DNA from: Bacteroidales bacterium
GTDB lineage: Bacteria; Bacteroidota; Bacteroidia; Bacteroidales; FEN-979
Length of the DNA stretch: 64,000 bases
NCBI GenBank assembly: GCA_023231005.1
Contig: JALNWG010000015.1
Span: 1-64,000, forward strand
Reading direction: 5' to 3'
How positions within the stretch are numbered: the stretch's first letter is position 1; each line of letters begins with the position of its first letter. Below, one piece after another: positions 53,314 through 61,968 of the stretch. A program made the position numbers and the translations under genes. The notes beneath the pieces are model-generated. The model saw only the letters and a program-made list of their open reading frames with translations. It was not told the origin of the DNA and made no database searches.

Positions 53314-54743
53314 TACTTCATTTTTTGTAGAATATCAAAAAAAGCAGGTGAATTCTTCAAAGATTTGAATTCGGGTTGATTGAGGGTTCTGGTTCTGTCA
53401 GTAAACCCTGTGGAAACAGCAGTCTTCAATAACCGGATACCTTCTAAACTGTCATTGGCTTGCATCCGGATCACCGCACCCAAATACCATGCTTCCGGAT
53501 TTGTTGGATCTGCAAGTTGATATATCTTAACCAATTTTCCGGACATCTCCTGGTTATGTTGAGTCATGGCAGCATTCACATTCGAATAACAGAACAAACT
53601 TAAAAATGCTTTTAACCTGGAATTCATCAAAGTATCTTCCGGGTTTTTATCTTTCATCGATACACCCGACATCTTATTAATTCTGGCTTTCCACCACGCT
53701 TCATCTTTTGAAAACAGGGCATCCATCAATAATTGTTGCTCGTTTTGCTCCTTTTTAAGAATATTATCCCTGTAAAGCGTTTGTTTTTTAAATTCCGGAA
53801 GCTGGAGGATAGCCTGAAGCTCCTTTTCAAAGGAAGTGACCTCCGCTAAACCATCTGCAAATGCTATGGCTTCTTTACATGATTGGACTGCTTCTATCAT
53901 CCTGTTTTCTGTCTTTTGTTTCTGGATCCTTTGTACAAAACCCTGCATGATTTTCGAAACCAGTACTTCATCTTTAAGTATTTTCCCATCTTTCATGGCG
54001 TTTAAGGTAATCCATTGAAAAGCATCTTCCATGTTCTCCAGAGGAGGCCAGGCATGGGGACCGGTAAAGGTGGTGATGAAATGTCGCATTTTGAGCAGGT
54101 TCAACATCCCATCCAATTGCATCATTTCATTCATGTTAAAATCAGCTAAACCTACCAAACCAAAATAATCGAACTTGTAAAGAGGAGGTTGGGATCCTTG
54201 CGGGAATCCTGCTCCACAGCCAATTACTGCTTTGACTTCGGGATGTAACATCGCAGTTAGACTGGCTATTCTTGAACCTCCGGAAAACCCCATCAAATAT
54301 ATCCTGTTTGAATCAATGGGGTAATTTTCATGCACCTCATCGAAAAGGCGGGAGATGATATTGAGAACCTTTTCTTCCGATAAACCATTTTTTGAATTAT
54401 TGGATCCCAGCATGATAATGCCATATTTTTCGGCTAAATCTTTGTACAATTTTACCGGGAGTAATCCGGAACTATGAGGATCAAAAGCCAAGATAACCGG
54501 GTAACGGAGCGCAGGCGATGAAGGTTTGAGACTTGATGGGAGGTATAGTGCATACGATAACGACGAATCTTTATTTATTCGAATCTTTTCATGGATGACC
54601 CCTGATTCAGGCAATATAAAAGATTCCGAATTTTTCTTCGTTCCTCCTGACGAACAGGCGGAAACAGTGACCACAAAGAAAAATGCAATGACTATTTTTA
54701 AAAAACCTTGCTGGTATCTCATCATCTTAGGGTTAGTGATCAA
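53313..54743 (-). CDS. Alpha/beta-hydrolase lipoprotein with helical C-terminal region
   Basis: The 476-residue protein has a lipoprotein signal ending VSACSSGG, an alpha/beta-hydrolase domain over residues 50-250 with the nucleophile Ser in GFSGGSR and a candidate catalytic His in TGPHAWPP, and a C-terminal helical part that looks TPR-like (LADPTNPEAWYLGAVI). It resembles bacterial esterases of the PHB-depolymerase/feruloyl-esterase group. The start could be any of three methionines in the first eight residues. It overlaps the downstream dehydrogenase gene by one base; the joint role is unknown. Confidence 0.75.
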   Translation of the reverse strand: MITNPKMMRYQQGFLKIVIAFFFVVTVSACSSGGTKKNSESFILPESGVIHEKIRINKDSSLSYALYLPSSLKPSSPALRYPVILAFDPHSSGLLPVKLYKDLAEKYGIIMLGSNNSKNGLSEEKVLNIISRLFDEVHENYPIDSNRIYLMGFSGGSRIASLTAMLHPEVKAVIGCGAGFPQGSQPPLYKFDYFGLVGLADFNMNEMMQLDGMLNLLKMRHFITTFTGPHAWPPLENMEDAFQWITLNAMKDGKILKDEVLVSKIMQGFVQRIQKQKTENRMIEAVQSCKEAIAFADGLAEVTSFEKELQAILQLPEFKKQTLYRDNILKKEQNEQQLLMDALFSKDEAWWKARINKMSGVSMKDKNPEDTLMNSRLKAFLSLFCYSNVNAAMTQHNQEMSGKLVKIYQLADPTNPEAWYLGAVIRMQANDSLEGIRLLKTAVSTGFTDRTRTLNQPEFKSLKNSPAFFDILQKMK

Positions 54744-54758
54744 AATTAGAAAAGATTC

Positions 54759-55742
54759 CTATAAAAGTCCGTCGATCAACTCTTCTAAGGTGACATTTGA
54801 AAAGTAATCATCCAAAATAAATTTACCCAGCATGATACGCAAGGCGTTCTCTTGATGTTCAATTCCCACAAGAGCTTTTTCGATATCTTTCGTATCGTGT
54901 TTGCAGAAATAATCACCAAATATTTTCGCATAGAGGATGGTCCCGTTTTGGACTTCAAGGGAAAATTCGATGCTTCCACCTTTTTTAGTACGGATACGCT
55001 TTTTGAAATTGTAATTGGGGGAATAGCCGAAATTCCATTCCCATGTGCTGTATTTCGTTTTTACCAATTCATGGATCTTATCATGGTCCGATGGAGATAG
55101 TTCAATAGGACGGGCATCAGGATATTTTTCCATAATATGATTCTGGATCAGGTCGGCAAATTTTAAGACTGTAATAGGCTCTTTTAAATGTTCGCTGATG
55201 TTTGTCACCCGGCTTTGTACTGACTTTACGGCTTTATCATTAAATTTTTCAGGATCGGCATTCAACGCTTGCGTAAGGTTTGGCATGTGCGAAGAAAACA
55301 AAAGAGTTCCATGATGTAATACCCTTTGTTTCCATATACACTCTGCGTTTCCGCTAAATTTTCGACCGTCGATGGTCAGGTCGTTACGGCCTTCGAATTT
55401 GGCGGAAATACCCATTTTTTGCAATACCTCAAGGATGGGAAGGGTGTATTTTCTAAAGTCAATTAAGTTCTCCTGTTTTCCTTGCTGGATAAAGGTGAAA
55501 TTCAGGTTCCCGAGGTCATGAAAAACGGCACCACCACCAGTTAAACGGCGAACCACCGCGATGTTGTTTTGTTTTACGTAGTCAACATTGATCTCGGCCA
55601 GGGTGTTCTGATGTTTTCCGACAATAATGCACGGCTCATCACGCCAAAGCATAAAGCAGTCTTCGTCAAAGTTTTTGAGAACGTACTCTTCGGTAGCCAG
55701 ATTAAAGTAGGGGTCGGTATTGTGTCGCTTGATAATGAGCAT
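54759..55742 (-). CDS. lplA: Lipoate-protein ligase A
   Basis: The 327-residue protein has the lipoyl-AMP binding motif RRLTGGGAVFHDLGNLNF, the lysine motif DLTIDGRKFSGNAE and the accessory C-terminal domain (residues 250-327) needed for activation of free lipoate. It attaches scavenged lipoate to GcvH or 2-oxoacid dehydrogenase E2 proteins. The message probably has a leader of only about ten bases. It is divergent from lpxL across a 73-base region that holds both promoters. Confidence 0.94.
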   Translation of the reverse strand: MLIIKRHNTDPYFNLATEEYVLKNFDEDCFMLWRDEPCIIVGKHQNTLAEINVDYVKQNNIAVVRRLTGGGAVFHDLGNLNFTFIQQGKQENLIDFRKYTLPILEVLQKMGISAKFEGRNDLTIDGRKFSGNAECIWKQRVLHHGTLLFSSHMPNLTQALNADPEKFNDKAVKSVQSRVTNISEHLKEPITVLKFADLIQNHIMEKYPDARPIELSPSDHDKIHELVKTKYSTWEWNFGYSPNYNFKKRIRTKKGGSIEFSLEVQNGTILYAKIFGDYFCKHDTKDIEKALVGIEHQENALRIMLGKFILDDYFSNVTLEELIDGLL

Positions 55743-55759
55743 GGGTTTGGATTTGAGCG

Positions 55760-55767
55760 CAAAAATA
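55760..55767 (-). promoter_or_regulatory. -7 promoter box TATTTTTG of lplA
   Basis: An exact TAnnTTTG match on the minus strand, 17 bases before the lplA ATG and 13 bases from the opposing lpxL box. Confidence 0.6.
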
Positions 55768-55780
55768 AGTTTTTCTTCCG

Positions 55781-55788
55781 TACCTTTG
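55781..55788 (+). promoter_or_regulatory. -7 promoter box TACCTTTG of lpxL
   Basis: An exact TAnnTTTG match 27 bases before the ATG at 55816, back to back with the lplA promoter. Confidence 0.6.
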
Positions 55789-55815
55789 CAATTCTGGTTT
55801 TAAGGATGGATTTTG

Positions 55816-56682
55816 ATGGATAAACTGATTTATTTTTTCTTTAAGGCTTTTATTATTGTTTTCCGTGTTCTTCCGTTTCGTCTTCTATATGGTTTTTCCG
55901 ATTTTTTGTTTTATATCATTTATGGAGTGATACGTTACCGCAGGGACGTTGTGCTTTCCAATCTGAAAAGATCATTTCCTGAAAAAAGTGAGGAAGAAAT
56001 CACATCTATTGCAAAAAAATTCTATCATCACCTTTGTGATTTGTTGATCGAGAGTTTGAAATCCTTTACTATGAAGGAAGAGGAACTGGTTAAACGGTAT
56101 CGGTTTACCGGTATTGAAATATTGTCAGATTTTTTTGAAAATGGCAGATCGGTAATTTGTGTCGCTGGTCATTATGGTAATTGGGAATGGGGAGGAGAAG
56201 CTTCAGGTTCACAGGTTAAACACAAACCGATTGGGTTCTATAAACCTCTTTCAAACAAGTATATTGATGATTTTGTTCAAAAAATTCGGGTTAAAGGGAG
56301 GACGCGTCTTGCTTCCATTGCAAGAACTGCTGAAACCTTTAATACCAATTGGGATGAACCTGTTTTATATTTTATGGTAGCCGACCAATGTCCCTCAAGT
56401 ACGCGGTTGGCTTTTTGGTTGGATTTTCTAAACCAGGACACTGCCGTCCTTCATGGTCCCGAAAAATATGCGCGGATCCATAATCTTCCAGTGGTTTTTG
56501 CCTGGCCCCGAAAGTTGAAACGGGGACATTATTCAGTCGAATTCAAGATGCTTGCTCCGGATCCTTCCAAAACAAAAACCGGGGAGATCACTACCCGGTT
56601 CATGTATATGCTGGAAGAGGTAATAAAAGAAAATCCACAATATTATCTCTGGTCACATAAACGCTGGAAACTTAAACGATAA
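55816..56682 (+). CDS. Lysophospholipid/lipid A acyltransferase (LpxL/HtrB family)
   Basis: The 288-residue protein has an N-terminal membrane-associated helix (residues 4-38) and the acyltransferase motif AGHYGNWEWGG with the catalytic His and Glu, followed by IGFYKPLSNKYIDD and ADQCPSSTR. It belongs to the late lipid A acyltransferases that add a secondary acyl chain to Kdo-lipid A at the inner membrane; Bacteroidetes usually carry one such gene. A TTG one codon upstream is possible, but the ATG at 55816 is more ordinary. It converges with the aconitase-family gene. Confidence 0.9.
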   Translation: MDKLIYFFFKAFIIVFRVLPFRLLYGFSDFLFYIIYGVIRYRRDVVLSNLKRSFPEKSEEEITSIAKKFYHHLCDLLIESLKSFTMKEEELVKRYRFTGIEILSDFFENGRSVICVAGHYGNWEWGGEASGSQVKHKPIGFYKPLSNKYIDDFVQKIRVKGRTRLASIARTAETFNTNWDEPVLYFMVADQCPSSTRLAFWLDFLNQDTAVLHGPEKYARIHNLPVVFAWPRKLKRGHYSVEFKMLAPDPSKTKTGEITTRFMYMLEEVIKENPQYYLWSHKRWKLKR

Positions 56683-56708
56683 ATTTCACCATTTAGCTAT
56701 CTTGCTAT

Positions 56709-58517
56709 TTAAAGGAGACCTCCATTTTTATATATAGCCATTTGAGCATCGTAAAATTTATTGATCCTGGCTTGTTTCTTATTCCTTTGATTGATCAGTT
56801 CCCCAGAAGTAAAATCAACCTGGATATGATCGCCATTACGGAGGTCAACCTGGGTCAATATTTCTGGTAAATAAGTAAGAATGGGCATGGCTGCGTTAAT
56901 CGCATTTCGTTCATATATGGCACCATAAGATTCGGCTAAAATGCAGGATATTCCCAGCGAGAGGAAACAATCAACCGCTTGTTGACGGGAGCTGCCAGCT
57001 CCGAAATTTTTCCCTGTGATCACGATATCGCCAGCCTTGGCTTTTTTTGCAAAGTCTTCAAATCCTTTCAGATTATCAAAAGCATATTGGCCCATCTCTT
57101 TGATATCAGTGATGGTGAGATATCGGTTATGGAAGATCATATCCGTATCGATATCATCTTTTGGAATAATCCATACATCTCCTTCAACAACGGTTGGTTT
57201 TGCCGATTTGATTTTTTTGACAGGAGCTACCTGTTTCGCCTCATGGGGGCATTTTGTTTGAAATAATGTTGGATGATCCGGGATCAGATCGGGCGTTGTG
57301 ATGAAACCCGCAATGGCCGATGCAGCTACTACTGCCGGTGAAGCCAGATATACAAAACCTTTTCCTTGTTTCCCTTCAAAATTGCGATTACCGGTACTGA
57401 TGGTTACTTCTCCGGGACCATTTTGCCCTACCTGACCAGCGGCACATCCTGCACACCCGGCATTGGAAACCATCGCGCCGGCATTTTTAAAGATCTGTAC
57501 CAACCCTTCTTCCATAGCCTTTGTCCAGATTTCATCGGTAGCAGGTACAATTTTCAATACTACTCCGGGAGCGACTTTGCGATTTCGCAATATGGCAGCA
57601 GCGATTCTGAGATCTTCAAGACGGCCATTGGTGCAACTCCCGATAAAACCAGAATCAATTTTTGTATTTCGTACCGATTCAATCGTGGTATCATCATGCG
57701 GATGTCCGGGTTTTGCAACCATGATTTTGAACGAACTCAGGTCAATATCGAAGGTTTTTTTATAACCGGCATCAGGATCCGCTGTAACCATGTGATATTG
57801 CTTTCCATTGATCTCTTTCAGCTCCTGGAGGAGGGTTGATGAGGTGGGAAAAAGGATAATAATGGTACCCATTTCAGTCCCCATTGAAGAGATGGTCATT
57901 CGCTCGGAAAGAGTAAATTTTTCGGTTTCTTCTCCATAAATTTCAACGGCGTATCCTAATAATTTATTGGCTCCGAAAATCGAAAGTAGGTTTAATACGA
58001 TATCTTTTGCAGAAAGATTAGAGGGGCGTTTCCCGGTCAGATTTATTTTTACCGATTCGGGAACTTTAAACCAAACGGAACCTTTGGCCCAGGCTGCTGC
58101 AATATCCTGATCTCCCATTCCTTGTCCAAATGACCCAATTGCGCCTAAAATATTAGCATGTGAGTCGGTGGAGACAAATGTGCTACCGGGCCAAACCAGC
58201 CCATGATCAATGGCAAGATGAGTTCCAATACCGGAATTTACGTCATAAACGTGAATGTTGTTCTCACGGGCAAACTGCCGGCAGTAATGTTGATTGGCGG
58301 CATATTTCTGATCCGATCCTCCCGGGTTACAGTCGAAAGTGAAAAATGTCTTTGTGGAATCAGCAATGGTAAGCCCATTATCTATAAGGTTTTTAACAAC
58401 ATTGGCTCCTCCAAAATCTCTGGCGGCACGGGTATCAATAATGACATCCACAATATCACCAGGTTTTACTGACTGTTGATTGCTATGTGCTGTGATTATT
58501 TTTTCTATAATTGTCAT
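56709..58517 (-). CDS. Aconitase-superfamily hydro-lyase, large and small domains fused
   Basis: The 602-residue protein fuses a LeuC-like large part (residues 1-420) to a LeuD-like swivel part (about 440-602). [4Fe-4S] ligands are the Cys in GSCTNGR and the pair in NAGCAGCAAG; the small part has DDIDTDMIFHNRY and GKNFGAGSSRQQA. The family includes 3-isopropylmalate dehydratase, homoaconitase and a compact aconitase. Because the operon also encodes an isocitrate-dehydrogenase-like enzyme and no leuA or leuB, I infer aconitase activity (citrate to isocitrate) for glutamate synthesis. A leucine-pathway role cannot be excluded. Confidence 0.82.
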   Translation of the reverse strand: MTIIEKIITAHSNQQSVKPGDIVDVIIDTRAARDFGGANVVKNLIDNGLTIADSTKTFFTFDCNPGGSDQKYAANQHYCRQFARENNIHVYDVNSGIGTHLAIDHGLVWPGSTFVSTDSHANILGAIGSFGQGMGDQDIAAAWAKGSVWFKVPESVKINLTGKRPSNLSAKDIVLNLLSIFGANKLLGYAVEIYGEETEKFTLSERMTISSMGTEMGTIIILFPTSSTLLQELKEINGKQYHMVTADPDAGYKKTFDIDLSSFKIMVAKPGHPHDDTTIESVRNTKIDSGFIGSCTNGRLEDLRIAAAILRNRKVAPGVVLKIVPATDEIWTKAMEEGLVQIFKNAGAMVSNAGCAGCAAGQVGQNGPGEVTISTGNRNFEGKQGKGFVYLASPAVVAASAIAGFITTPDLIPDHPTLFQTKCPHEAKQVAPVKKIKSAKPTVVEGDVWIIPKDDIDTDMIFHNRYLTITDIKEMGQYAFDNLKGFEDFAKKAKAGDIVITGKNFGAGSSRQQAVDCFLSLGISCILAESYGAIYERNAINAAMPILTYLPEILTQVDLRNGDHIQVDFTSGELINQRNKKQARINKFYDAQMAIYKNGGLL

Positions 58518-58541
58518 GAAATGAATTGTTGAATTGTTGAC

Positions 58542-59090
58542 TTATTTCAATCTTTCCCTGAATGGTTCAAAGGCCATAAAATCGGCATGGTGTACGATAT
58601 AGGCTTCTACGGTACGCTTGACCATTTCTCCTTCTCCTGCATGAGTGGCAATGATGTGACATACGGCTGCCGGAATTCCGCACTGCTCGGCAAGAGATAC
58701 GCCAGAAAATGGATGACGCAGGTATTTTCCGTATTTCCCCTGAATCGATTTTCCATGAATATCCAATTCATATTCAAGTAATTTTCCAACATCTGCTAAA
58801 ATAGCACCGGCAATGAGGATATCCATATTAACTGGCAAATCTTCTTTGAAAAATTCATTCATTTTTTTTCCTGATTCCAAAGCAATATGTACCACACATC
58901 TTTTATGGGCCATAAAGGAGACTTTAAGATCGGGTCCTGCCAATAAAGTAAAAGGAATTGTGTTCAGATCATCAGGGGTCAATACACTTCTTTCAAGCGC
59001 CAGTTCCCAGGTATTCGCTACTTTTTCGCGGAGGATGGGATCTTCGATCCACATCAATTCCGGCCATAATTTTAATACTTCATCCGTCAT
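58542..59090 (-). CDS. HD-superfamily protein with a degenerate HD motif
   Basis: The 182-residue all-helical protein follows the HD phosphohydrolase pattern: first His in MAHKRCVVH, then LADVGKLLEYE where HDxGK is expected, then His in LRHPFSGVSLAE, His in ATHAGEGE, and a C-terminal HHAD. The His of the HD doublet is replaced by Ala while the Asp is kept, which may change or abolish metal binding. It sits between the aconitase-like and isocitrate-dehydrogenase-like genes with gaps of 24 and 35 bases, so it is cotranscribed. Its substrate is unknown; a regulatory or nucleotide-hydrolysing role in the operon is speculation. Confidence 0.7.
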   Translation of the reverse strand: MTDEVLKLWPELMWIEDPILREKVANTWELALERSVLTPDDLNTIPFTLLAGPDLKVSFMAHKRCVVHIALESGKKMNEFFKEDLPVNMDILIAGAILADVGKLLEYELDIHGKSIQGKYGKYLRHPFSGVSLAEQCGIPAAVCHIIATHAGEGEMVKRTVEAYIVHHADFMAFEPFRERLK

Positions 59091-59125
59091 ATTAATGAAA
59101 TTTAAAAGGACATCTTGCTACCCAG

Positions 59126-60319
59126 TTACCTCAATTTAGCAATGACTGCATCCGTCATCTGCACGGTATTTACAGCGCCTTTGCTGAAAACATCAGGATT
59201 TCCTGACAGTTTCATCATGTCGTAGGTCTTTACTTTGCCTTCTTCAATAACATCGGCTACCGCCTTCGAAATCCGGGCTGCAATTTCCATTTCACCAATA
59301 TGTTCCAACATCATTACTGCCGAAAGAATCATTGCTATTGGATTTACAATGGACGGATTGAATCCGGCATATTTAGGAGCGGAACCATGGGTGGGTTCAA
59401 AAACAGCAATCTCTGGACCAATGTTGGCACTACATGCAAATCCCAATCCTCCGATCAAACCGGCAAAAGCATCAGAACAAATATCCCCAAACATATTTCC
59501 GGCAACAATTACATGGTAGGTTTCGGGATTTTTGGTCAGCCACATCATCTGGGCATCGATGTTGGTATTTTGAACATTAATATCAGGATATTCATTTTTT
59601 GACATCTCCTGGGCAATCTTCAGCATCATTCCGGAAGTTTCACGGATAACATTGGGTTTTTCACAAACGGTAACCGTTTTATAACCATGAGAATGGGCAT
59701 ATTCGAAAGCAGCTTTCACGATCCGGGTAGTATATTTCCGGGTAAAAATACGCGTGGAAACAGCCAGGTCGGGACGCGGACACCATGCAAAATTCTCCTG
59801 GAATTTTTTATGGGTCATTAGACCATTATAAACCAAATCAGGAGGATTGGTCCATTCAACACCACCATATAATCCTTCGGTATTTTGCCGGAAGATCATG
59901 ACATCAACCAGGGGCTCTTCAATAACACCGCCAAAGCCTCGACGAATAAAGTTCAATGGATTGCCCTTAAATGTTTTACAAGGACGCATACAGATATCCA
60001 GATCGTATTTCTGGCGCATGCTGACAATGGGACTGTAATATGAAAAACCTTTGTCTTTCAGTTCCGGAGCAAGCTCAGCTTCTGCTTTGTCTTTTGGTTT
60101 TGAAGTAATCGCGCCAAAAAGTCCAATTTTATACTTCTCCAGGAGCTTTTGAGTACGGGCTGGAAAGGGATCGCCTTCTTTGCACCAAAACTCCCAGCCA
60201 ATATCGCCGTGTACGTAGTCTGCATCAAAACCGGCTGCATCTAAAACCCGGATAGCCTCATTAAGCACCAGCTTACCAATGCCATCACCTGGCATCGTTA
60301 CAATTGTTCTTTTTGCCAT
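59126..60319 (-). CDS. icd: Isocitrate/isopropylmalate dehydrogenase family protein, probably isocitrate dehydrogenase
   Basis: The 397-residue protein has the family start TMPGDGIGKLV. The substrate-binding arginines lie in VSMRQKYDLDICMRPCKTF, the segment VMIFRQNTEGLYGGVEW follows, and the metal site is NMFGDICSDAFAGLIGGLG with the dinucleotide region EPTHGSAPKYAG. The FRQNTEGLYGGVEW stretch is closer to isocitrate than isopropylmalate enzymes, and the partner gene is an aconitase-type hydro-lyase. Homoisocitrate or tartrate dehydrogenase are alternatives. NAD or NADP preference is not clear. It is the first gene of the operon behind a full-consensus promoter. Confidence 0.82.
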   Translation of the reverse strand: MAKRTIVTMPGDGIGKLVLNEAIRVLDAAGFDADYVHGDIGWEFWCKEGDPFPARTQKLLEKYKIGLFGAITSKPKDKAEAELAPELKDKGFSYYSPIVSMRQKYDLDICMRPCKTFKGNPLNFIRRGFGGVIEEPLVDVMIFRQNTEGLYGGVEWTNPPDLVYNGLMTHKKFQENFAWCPRPDLAVSTRIFTRKYTTRIVKAAFEYAHSHGYKTVTVCEKPNVIRETSGMMLKIAQEMSKNEYPDINVQNTNIDAQMMWLTKNPETYHVIVAGNMFGDICSDAFAGLIGGLGFACSANIGPEIAVFEPTHGSAPKYAGFNPSIVNPIAMILSAVMMLEHIGEMEIAARISKAVADVIEEGKVKTYDMMKLSGNPDVFSKGAVNTVQMTDAVIAKLR

Positions 60320-60365
60320 AATATGAGTTGTTTGTTTGTAGTTTGTCGATTCATTATTTTGGCTT

Positions 60366-60373
60366 CAAAGATA
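60366..60373 (-). promoter_or_regulatory. Promoter of the icd-HD-aconitase operon: TTTG-N19-TATCTTTG
   Basis: On the minus strand TATCTTTG (60366-60373) is preceded at exactly 19 bases by TTTG (60393-60396), the complete Bacteroidetes consensus. The leader is about 40 bases. Confidence 0.7.
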
Positions 60374-60440
60374 CAACTCCGTGAAACATCCCCAAAGTAT
60401 CAACTGCAAAATTTTCTCTGAATTTTAAGTGGTGATTCCT

Positions 60441-60448
60441 TACTTTTG
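60441..60448 (+). promoter_or_regulatory. -7 promoter box TACTTTTG of cca
   Basis: An exact TAnnTTTG match. It lies inside the longest possible cca reading frame, so that frame's GTG start at 60429 would not be on the transcript. Confidence 0.55.
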
Positions 60449-60482
60449 CAAAACTTTTTTCACCATTTTACCATTTCACCAT

Positions 60483-61898
60483 TTGAAAACCCATCTTACC
60501 AATCCAATTTTTGATATTATCTCTCAGGTAGCTGACAGCCGGGGAGTACAGGCCTTTGTTGTCGGTGGTTTTGTCCGGGATCTGTTGTTGAAACGCGACA
60601 ATAAGAAGGATATTGACGTTGTCGTATTGGGTAGCGGGATCGACTTTGCGCTTGAAGTGGCAGAAAAATCGGGATCGGAAATCCCTGTAAAGTTTTTTAA
60701 AAACTTTGGAACAGCCATGCTCAATTATCATGGTTGGGAAGTTGAATTTGTCGGAGCCAGAAAGGAATCATACCGGAGCAGTTCCCGAAAACCCATCGTG
60801 GAAAACGGAACCCTTGAAGAAGATCAGAATCGAAGGGATTTTACCATAAATGCTATGGCTATTAACCTTACCAGGGATCATTATGGTGAATTCTTAGACC
60901 CCTTTGACGGCCAAAGAGATCTAAATAATAAAGTGATCCGTACTCCCCTTGATCCGAATATCACCTTTTCCGATGATCCACTGCGCATGATGCGTGCGAT
61001 CCGGTTTGCTACCCAACTCAATTTTATTATTGAACCTGTCTGCTTTGAAGCCATAAAAAAAAATGCGGACCGGATCTCTATTGTTTCGGAAGAGCGGGTT
61101 ACGGATGAACTGAATCTGATTATTCAAGCTAAACTTCCTTCCAGAGGATTCAGAATGTTGGATGATGCCGGCTTGTTAAACCTGATTTTCCCTTCATTTT
61201 GTGAGCTGAAAGGTGTTGATACCATTGAGGGAAAAGGACATAAAGACAATTTTAACCATACCTTGGCTGTACTTGACAATGTTGCTGCCCAAACTGATGA
61301 TCTCTGGCTTCGTTGGGCTGCAATTCTTCATGATATCGCTAAACCACAGACAAAAAAATTTATTCAGGGAACGGGCTGGACTTTTCATGCTCATGAATTT
61401 AAAGGTGCAAAAATGGTTCCCCGAATTTTTCGCGATTTCAGACTACCCCTGAATGAAAAAATGCGATATGTACAGAAAATGGTGCTTCTTCATTTGCGTC
61501 CCATTGCGCTGGCTGAAGAAGGAGTTACCGATTCCGCCATCCGCCGGTTATTGTTCGAAGCGGGCGATGATATTGATGACCTCATGCTTTTATGTACCGC
61601 AGATATCACTTCTAAAAATCCTGTAAAAGTTAAACGATTCATTGGAAATTTTGAACTTGTCAGGGAAAAATTAAAAGAGATTGAAGAAAAAGATAAAATC
61701 AGGAATTGGCAACCGCCAATTTCGGGTGAATTGATTATGCAAACTTTTGGAATTCGCCCTTCCAAGCAAGTCGGTATAATTAAAGATGCCATCACCGAAG
61801 CCATCCTTGAAGGAGATATCCCAAATGAATTTGAAGCGGCTTACCAGTTGATGGTGAAAGAAGGAGAGAAGTTGGGACTAAAAAAGAAAATTTCCTAA
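60483..61898 (+). CDS. cca: CCA tRNA nucleotidyltransferase with HD domain
   Basis: The 471-residue protein has the nucleotidyltransferase core FVVGGFVRDLLL with the DIDVVV metal-binding aspartates, RRDFTINAMAI, the neck-domain segment DDPLRMMRAIRFATQL, and a C-terminal HD domain (ILHDIAKPQTKKF). It adds or repairs the CCA end of tRNA; poly(A) polymerase I is a related alternative, less likely given the HD domain. No ATG fits: the promoter box excludes the GTG at 60429, and a TTG at 60483 gives the family-like start KTHLTNPIFDII, so that start is preferred. Confidence 0.88.
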   Translation: MKTHLTNPIFDIISQVADSRGVQAFVVGGFVRDLLLKRDNKKDIDVVVLGSGIDFALEVAEKSGSEIPVKFFKNFGTAMLNYHGWEVEFVGARKESYRSSSRKPIVENGTLEEDQNRRDFTINAMAINLTRDHYGEFLDPFDGQRDLNNKVIRTPLDPNITFSDDPLRMMRAIRFATQLNFIIEPVCFEAIKKNADRISIVSEERVTDELNLIIQAKLPSRGFRMLDDAGLLNLIFPSFCELKGVDTIEGKGHKDNFNHTLAVLDNVAAQTDDLWLRWAAILHDIAKPQTKKFIQGTGWTFHAHEFKGAKMVPRIFRDFRLPLNEKMRYVQKMVLLHLRPIALAEEGVTDSAIRRLLFEAGDDIDDLMLLCTADITSKNPVKVKRFIGNFELVREKLKEIEEKDKIRNWQPPISGELIMQTFGIRPSKQVGIIKDAITEAILEGDIPNEFEAAYQLMVKEGEKLGLKKKIS

Positions 61899-61938
61899 AG
61901 CTTTTCAACACATTTTAGTTGGTATTTCATTTATTTTA

Positions 61939-61946
61939 TATTTTTG
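61939..61946 (+). promoter_or_regulatory. -7 promoter box TATTTTTG of the pRiA4b-ORF3-like gene and miaA
   Basis: An exact TAnnTTTG match 23 bases before the ATG at 61969. Confidence 0.55.
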
Positions 61947-61968
61947 AGCCTTAATAGAGCTAAAGCCC

